NCBI RefSeq assembly: GCF_027943255.1
Contig: NC_072895.1
Span: 81,222,001-81,286,000, forward strand
DNA length: 64,000 nt
Origin: Anastrepha obliqua
Taxonomy: Eukaryota; Arthropoda; Insecta; Diptera; Tephritidae
Reading direction: 5' to 3'
In this document: positions 58,522 through 64,000 of the stretch, in pieces
Layout of the letters: every line of letters begins with the position of its first letter
Position numbering within the stretch: the stretch's first letter is position 1
Program-made: the position numbers and the translations under genes
Notes under the pieces: generated by a model
What the model saw: only the letters and a program-made list of their open reading frames with translations
Databases searched by the model: none
Told to the model about the DNA's origin: nothing

Positions 58522-60648
58522 TTACGTTGTACCATTAGATGCGTTTGAATGGAATTGTTTTGCGCAGCCCAACGAAATTAGTCTTTTTTTAATTGAATTA
58601 TATTGCGTACCTATGAAGCGTACAATCAAATCCTCCTGATGGCTTACCACTTTCACGTCAAGAGAATGGTTGAGTAAGAGAGCATTTAAAGTACGAACAC
58701 CGCTGTCTCGCAGTTCATCCGATGCATCAGGATTTTGCATAATATCTGCTACTCGGCATAGGACTGCCTGAAATGGGAGTCGCTCCGTGGAACGATCACA
58801 GTACGCCAAGTGTTCAAGTAAGACATTTTGATGATTGCCATAATCGACATAAAATACTTTGAAGACTTTACCAGAATCGTCAAAATCAACAACTTTTGCG
58901 CGGTACCATAGGTCATCTTCGTAACGCGCACGGACGAGGTCATACATCATTGGTGGTTTAGTTAAATGCATACATAGTGGAATCTCATCATCAGTCCATA
59001 TTAGTGGTTCCTTGTAATTGTCTGGATCATTTATTTGACCGTAGAAATACTCGATTTGTCCAATGTGTGTTACTGTAATATTTATGATCAGTCCGGAAGG
59101 GTAGCGTGTCGTCGGCGAGAAGTTGTCAATTATAGTTCCAGCTGGCACGCGATCTTTACTCCATCCATCTGCTTGTAGTGGAGTATGTTCTTGCCGACAA
59201 TTGGCACCCTTAAAGCAAGCACCAGTTTTTGGATTAAAAAACCGGCAAATCCGTTGTTCATCCTTGGGATTGTAGCCCAACACTGCAGTCATTGCGTTTG
59301 ATGTACTGAGTGGTTCTTCTGTCAACATATCCATCTCTTCGGCGGTCAGACCATTGAAGAGTCTTTCGCTTTCTCCTGTTAATAGAGTATTGTCGGGTAA
59401 TGCCCGTAAGGGTATAGCTTCATCATTGTCATCAATGCTGGTTTCCGTATCGGTTAGGAATGGATTTGTGTTAATCGCTTTTTTAGTTAATTTCATTTCA
59501 TTATTAAGAGTCACTAAATCACTATCTGTTGACTTCTTCGGTGGTGCGGATAAATCGTCAGATTTTTCTATTTTATCCTTATAAAGTTCCAGAACAAGTT
59601 TAGAATCATTTTCCTGTTTTGATTTTACTAAGAATGTCGTTGTTTCATACACCAAATCCAATAAACACGTCTTCAATTCTTCGAGAGGCAAATTTGTTTG
59701 CCCATGAATACCGTTTAATTGACAAGGTATTGCTTGGGCAGGAATATTTTTTATTTCTTCAGGCAATCGATATGTAACATTAGACGCAGATATTTCGGAT
59801 ATCTCGCCAAAGTCCAAAAGGAAAGCATTACACTTCCCGTCTGGGGGTGATGATAACTTTGACGAACTTTCTCGTATTGCTCGTAGTATTGCGTTATCTA
59901 GAACAAGGCCAAATACCTCGTTTTCTGGGGGAATAGCTGCAAACTGCCTAAGATGGATCATACTCTTCAAATTTACTATTTGCCGAAATTCCTTGGATTT
60001 TGCATCACATACAGACAGCACATAGAAGTTTAAGGACTCTAAATCTTGTACATATGTCACAGATGCCTTTAAAAGGTCGCCAACTTTGTATTTGGAAATA
60101 TCCTTTTTTATATATGCCATTGATGAATGCTCCTTTAGGTCTGCATCGACATTCCCTCCAGCTGGTGGTATAGACACATTTTTATAATTGCTACAATTTT
60201 CTTCATTCGAGGACGGTGTAGTTTCTTTTTGACGTATATTTAACTTTTCATACGCATTATTTTTACAGTAAATGGTGGAATTAGTTGACGAATCTAAGGG
60301 CAAAATTCTTGATTCATCGGTGTGAGCCTCTGGAGTATTGACATCTTCCTCACGCCTGTCATATGGATCCAAAGCGTCGAATAATTTGTGTGTAGACGTT
60401 TTCTCCAGATCAGTTATAAAAAGATGAAAATTAAATGTCCGCGCCGTAGCCAACATGTTCGACAAAGTCGAAAAGAATTTATCGTAGGCCAACAAAGCTA
60501 TTGCACTGCGGTCCTGCAAAGCGTGCTCATTTTTACGAATCTTATGAAACACTTTGCTACATTTTAGCAGGTATGTTGTGACATTCTCCAAAACTTGATT
60601 CAATTCTTCGTTGTGCATTTCGTACAAATAATTCAAATCATCCAACAT
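58522..60648 (-). CDS. Tudor-domain + CCCH zinc-finger protein (krimper-like)
   Basis: A single open exon of 708 aa from ATG 60648; the frame extends a further 19 codons upstream but without ATG. The N-terminal 110 residues are helical and coiled-coil-like (MLDDLNYLYEMHNEELNQVL). An extended-Tudor-like region starts near residue 185 (KYKVGDLLKASVTYVQDLESL). A CCCH finger (C-x9-C-x5-C-x3-H, CRFFNPKTGACFKGANCRQEH) lies near 470. A clearer Tudor domain follows at about 560-660 (DLWYRAKVVDFDDSGKVFKVFYVDYGNH). Tudor domains of this kind bind dimethylarginine on Piwi proteins in germline nuage. Order and length recall Drosophila Krimper, an organiser of the ping-pong piRNA complex, but that identification is from memory and other Tudor proteins are possible. 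Confidence 0.85.
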   Translation of the reverse strand: MLDDLNYLYEMHNEELNQVLENVTTYLLKCSKVFHKIRKNEHALQDRSAIALLAYDKFFSTLSNMLATARTFNFHLFITDLEKTSTHKLFDALDPYDRREEDVNTPEAHTDESRILPLDSSTNSTIYCKNNAYEKLNIRQKETTPSSNEENCSNYKNVSIPPAGGNVDADLKEHSSMAYIKKDISKYKVGDLLKASVTYVQDLESLNFYVLSVCDAKSKEFRQIVNLKSMIHLRQFAAIPPENEVFGLVLDNAILRAIRESSSKLSSPPDGKCNAFLLDFGEISEISASNVTYRLPEEIKNIPAQAIPCQLNGIHGQTNLPLEELKTCLLDLVYETTTFLVKSKQENDSKLVLELYKDKIEKSDDLSAPPKKSTDSDLVTLNNEMKLTKKAINTNPFLTDTETSIDDNDEAIPLRALPDNTLLTGESERLFNGLTAEEMDMLTEEPLSTSNAMTAVLGYNPKDEQRICRFFNPKTGACFKGANCRQEHTPLQADGWSKDRVPAGTIIDNFSPTTRYPSGLIINITVTHIGQIEYFYGQINDPDNYKEPLIWTDDEIPLCMHLTKPPMMYDLVRARYEDDLWYRAKVVDFDDSGKVFKVFYVDYGNHQNVLLEHLAYCDRSTERLPFQAVLCRVADIMQNPDASDELRDSGVRTLNALLLNHSLDVKVVSHQEDLIVRFIGTQYNSIKKRLISLGCAKQFHSNASNGTT

Positions 60649-61929
60649 TTTTAGAAATCTCGTACGCGCGATATCTATTAATTTTATTTTCGTAAACAAA
60701 CACAATTTACACGCTTGTTGGTAATCGTTGCCACTTTATCGAATTTAATTCATGAGAACTGATATACCTAGGGATGGTTTCAATATTAATAGTTAGGAGC
60801 GAACAATCGAATATTATCGTTCATTCATTAAAAGTACGGTCACATATGCAGTGATTAGCAATAAATTTACAAAAATCAATGTAAGCATTCCTATATGGTA
60901 AATTAGATGCAAAATTAACAATCAGCTGTGAAGACTGTTTTGAAAGGTTTTGGTTAATAGAAATTGGTTTAGTAGTATATTTTATTGTTTTTGATTTGTT
61001 TAATTATTATTAACGATATGAAGAAAATAAATGATATGAAGAAATGAAGAAGAAAAAAGTAAATAGAAGTAATAGTTAATTTAATTGCGCAGTTTGGTGC
61101 TAGTAATAGAAGGTTGAAGGAAATCCTTAAACGATGTCTACTGAGGCTGCAAAAAATAATGGCAGCAATACGCATGCCAAATTCGATATTACTTTTTATA
61201 ATAAGCAATAACAGGCCAAAGCATCTATTCTGTAATATGAATGCTTAATTAATAATATCGAACAAACATTTCATTAGAATTATGTCCACAAACCTCTATT
61301 ATTTAGTTTTTACTTTTACGTTTCTCTTTATATTTGCAATAATAATTATCGACAACACAGGGTTGTACAGCAAAAGGTATATTTATAATCTGATGTATTA
61401 TTATCTCGGATTTCGGGATAGTAGTTTTCTACGGGTAATCTCGCTTTGTAATTACTGATTGGGAGTTATAATACGTTCACATATAAGTAGATGACCTACT
61501 TTTTCGCGCTTAACTCAAAATCCGTAATTAAAAAACGCGATTTCCCATACAAAATTTCTCTCGCAAAATCTGAGATTATAAAATAATCCTAGATAATAAC
61601 GATACTTTTTCACATACAACCATGTGTTTTCTGTGTTATCAATAATTATTATTACGAATGGAAGGATAAACTTCAAAATAATACAAATAATAAATGAAAT
61701 GGATGCCGGCAAAGAAAACAGGTCTGCAAATATACAGTGAAACCTCCCACAAGCGGACATTCACTGTTCCACAATTTTCGTCAGCTTATGGGGAGTGTCC
61801 GCTTATGGGGGTTGAAAAAAAACTCTAAGTTAAAATTACTATCCCACCTCTTTAAACAATTTTTTTATGTTTAAAATCTTTATCAAAGCCGCCAGGGTCG
61901 ATATGGGAATATCATCCTCTGCCTCGAAG

Positions 61930-62825
61930 TCAGAACATTAAAGTTTTTGAAAGTCTGTCCATTGGAATGTCTCCTAATTTTGTTAAAATATCTTTGATTA
62001 TATGGCATCTGTAATGACACTTAAAATTTTGTATTATACCCTGATCGAGAGGCTGACAAACGGATGTTGTATTAGCAGGTAAAAAGATCAACTTTATGTT
62101 ATCTAGTTTAATATCTCGAGAGTGAGTTGTAGCATTGTCCAAAAATCATAAAATTTTTCTCTTCTGGCATCCCATTTTTTTATCAAGCATTTCTAGCCAC
62201 TCACACATAATTTCACGAGACATTCAAGCTTTCCGGTTTGACTTCCATTCCACTGGCAAACTTCCTATATTGCCTCTTTTAAAGGCGCGTGGGCATGCTG
62301 CTTTTCCGATAACCAATGGCTTTTCTTTATCTCCATATTGGCACACAATAGCACAGTTCATCTTTCTTTTGATAACTTACCGCCCACGTATTTTTCATTC
62401 TTCAGAGCAAGAGTTTTATTGGGCAAAGCACTGAAAAATAGTCCAGTTTCATCCGCGTTGTAAATATCTTTTGGGCTGTAGCCTAATAAAATATTTGGTA
62501 GTTTTTGTTTAAATTGCTGCACATCCTCGAAATTAACCTCGGAAGATTCCACACATATTCGTTTGAAAGTCACATTATGACGCCTACGCCATTTCTCCAA
62601 CCATCCATTTGACGCAGAAAAATTTTGAATACCTAATCGGCCAGCGATTTCTTTTGCTTTTTCCTGTATAATAATACCCGATATTGGTATATTTTGGCTT
62701 CTGGCCTTAACGAACCATTCGAAACTCAAATGGTCAAAATGGCCATCCGCGTTTAAGAACTTTTTCTTTTTGTTGACGTTATCACCGCCCATCCATATTC
62801 TTTTAATTTCTTCCTTTTGTTTCAC
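61930..62825 (-). pseudogene. pogo/Tigger transposase relic
   Basis: Read right to left: the CENP-B-type DNA-binding half (FEWFVKARSQNIPISG, NGWLEKWRRRHNVTFKR), then YNADETGLFF with the first catalytic Asp, a frame change and a stop near 62220, then FLDNATTHSRD with the second Asp and TSVCQPLDQGIIQNFK with the third, 30 residues later (DD30D). The first helix-turn-helix at the N-terminus is missing; the GC-rich block and deletion lie there. Confidence 0.88.
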
Positions 62826-62839
62826 GAGAGTGGCAGCCA

Positions 62840-62980
62840 GGGCCGTGGAGAGAGTATTCGGGCCCCGGGGGAAACTTGAGATGCGGGCCCCTTCAAATTA
62901 TGTCTAATTCATATAATTCGAATTACTCTCGAGTCCGGGCCCCTCTGAAAACTCCGGGCCCGGGGGAAAAAGTACCCGCT
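62840..62980. repeat. GC-rich insert in the pogo element
   Basis: CAGGGCCGTGGAGAGAGTATTCGGGCCCCGGGGG at one side and CTCCGGGCCCGGGGG at the other, separated by AT-rich sequence with TCATATAATTCGAATTA. The base composition contrasts sharply with the host element. It may be a remnant of another MITE; no target duplication could be fixed. Confidence 0.5.
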
Positions 62981-63844
62981 TTTTCTGTTCTTTTCATGCT
63001 AAAAGCTACACATTGTTACACATAGATCCCGTTACACGTTCACATGTTTCAGCATGTAGATTCGTGTGTTTAGTTTAGTTATGTATTCTTTTTTTATTTC
63101 AACTATTGTCTATCTACTATCTTTGTTGTCCGCGGATTAGAGTATCGCGTCCGCGTAGGAGAGGTTTTTATTGTTTTCTTTACACATTTGTTCAGTGATA
63201 TATTTTGCTTGTCCGTTACCGAGAGGTCCGCGTCCGCTTTCGAGAGGTGATTAGAACAGAAAAAATGAGAAAAAGTGTCCGCGTCCGGTTATTAGAGTGT
63301 CCGGTTATTAGAGTGGAATTCGTTCTAAAAACACAACATAAAGCTTGGTTCCTCAGTTTTTGTCCGGTTATGGGGAGTGTCCGCTTATTGGAAGTGTCCG
63401 CAAGGGGAGGTTTCACTGTAATTCTAATAAAATTTTTGTCCGTGTGTCCTCTTATTACTTATTATAAAATGTAATATAGAATATCCCATGCGCATAGCTG
63501 TCATAATTTTTTGTAACGTCAGTAAACGTCGCATATGGATTTCCTCCAACTGTTTATTATTAGCAGCCAAATAAATCCGCTATTCCTCCTCCTTGTATTT
63601 TCTTCATATCGTTTATAATAATTAAAGAAACCAAAAACACCGAATATTCCACAAAAATAATTTCTATGAAGAAAAACCTCTCAAAGTAGTATTGACAGCT
63701 GATTGTCAATTATGCAGGTAATCAGCCATATGTGAACGAGTAGATTAATTTGTTGGATTTATAGGTGATTAATGCATGTGTGAACATATTATTAAGCTCG
63801 AATAAATACATAGATAATCTAGCTACATATGAACCAGACGAATA

Positions 63845-64000
63845 ACAATAACTGAAAAGCATTACTGAAATAGAGTGCTGCCAGAAGCAAAGAGAACAAA
63901 TTGAATACGAATGAAAACAAAACAACATAGGAACACAGTTTCCAATTACTACTTTCGGTTGGAATAATGACAATGAAAACGCCTATCCCGTTTACAACCT
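63845..64000 (-). repeat. Dispersed repeat, inverted copy of 42740-42895
   Basis: AACTGAAAAGCATTACTGAAATAGAGTGCTGCCAGAAGC ... CAACATAGGAACAC ... GTTTACAACCT matches the inverse of the copy at 42740. It runs off the end of the window, so its true limit is unknown. Confidence 0.65.

Larger units (their letters stand above)
61735..63418 (-). mobile_element. pogo/Tigger-type transposon inserted in copy C
   Basis: Terminal repeats CAGTGAAACCTCCC at 61735 and its inverse (from GGGAGGTTTCACTG) ending at 63418, flanked by TA (61733-61734 and 63419-63420). 1684 bp. Both subterminal regions repeat a GTGTCCGCTTAT/GTGTCCGGTTAT motif several times, likely transposase-binding sites. A GC-rich block of about 140 bp (62840-62980) interrupts it. 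Confidence 0.93.
61469..63791 (-). mobile_element. PIF/Harbinger family 2, copy C, inserted in copy B
   Basis: Ends TAATACGTTCACATATAAG at 61469 and the inverse of TAATATGTTCACACATGC at 63791, flanked by TTA duplications (61466-61468 and 63792-63794). The orientation is opposite to copy B. About 637 bp when the pogo element inside is removed. No transposase. Confidence 0.87.
60831..63845 (+). mobile_element. PIF/Harbinger family 2, copy B (outermost of a nest)
   Basis: Starts AAAGTACGGTCACATATGC after TTA at 60828-60830, and continues with sequence matching copy A (GATATGAAGAAAA, GCGCAGTTTGGTGCTAGTAA) and then the family 3' part up to 61468. It resumes at 63795 with AGCTCGAATAAATACATAG ... 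CTACATATGAAC, matching the last 50 bp of copy D. Between lies copy C. About 690 bp without insertions, no transposase. Confidence 0.75.

Noticed and set aside
60649..60705. Extra 19 N-terminal codons of the Tudor protein
   Set aside because: The longer frame begins with TTG; the first ATG is at 60648.

Overview
The window is insect nuclear DNA, most probably from a tephritid fruit fly (Bactrocera/Zeugodacus/Ceratitis type) or a close relative. The evidence is AT-rich sequence, short GT-AG introns, proteins recognisable as orthologues of Drosophila adp, lolal, NOA1 (CG10914), nausicaa (CG10915) and Nup75, and a heavy load of transposons that includes a DD41D rosa-type mariner first known from Ceratitis rosa. 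The species is inferred, not proven.

Six host genes can be modelled. On the plus strand: adp (3818-5926, 2 exons, 682 aa), a NOA1-like circularly permuted mitochondrial GTPase (39089-41194, 2 exons, 679 aa) and nausicaa/CTTNBP2-like (46550-48900, 4 exons, 607 aa). On the minus strand: lolal/Batman (14479-17812, 3 coding exons, 127 aa), Nup75/NUP85 (50760-53691, 10 exons, 677 aa) and a Tudor plus CCCH-zinc-finger protein, possibly krimper (58522-60648, 708 aa). All keep open frames and consistent splice phases. They serve unrelated cell functions, so this is a conserved gene neighbourhood and not a pathway cluster.

The gaps between genes are mostly transposon strata. Region 1-2.3 kb has a TA-flanked MITE and a dead Tc1. 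Region 7-12 kb has a decayed LINE interrupted by a Harbinger element, itself interrupted by an internally deleted mariner. Region 18.9-28.1 kb has MITEs, LINE debris and SINEs. Region 29.5-36 kb has a rosa mariner, a second Harbinger copy, retroposons and a TTAA-flanked piggyBac. Region 42-46 kb has repeats and a Harbinger relic with 3-bp TTA duplications. Region 54-55.4 kb has a piggyBac-type MITE inside a Harbinger MITE. Region 60.8-63.8 kb has Harbinger inside Harbinger with a pogo element inside the inner one.

The most notable finding is a short (about 120-140 bp) retroposon family that carries an internal ATTCCCC...GGGGAAT hairpin and ends in (CAA)n. It has about eleven copies here, and one copy inside the LINE has clear 14-bp target-site duplications. 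Other strong observations are exact junctions for both deep nests, a paralogous empty site for the mariner, and a piggyBac-type MITE with three perfect copies of an 18-bp palindrome.
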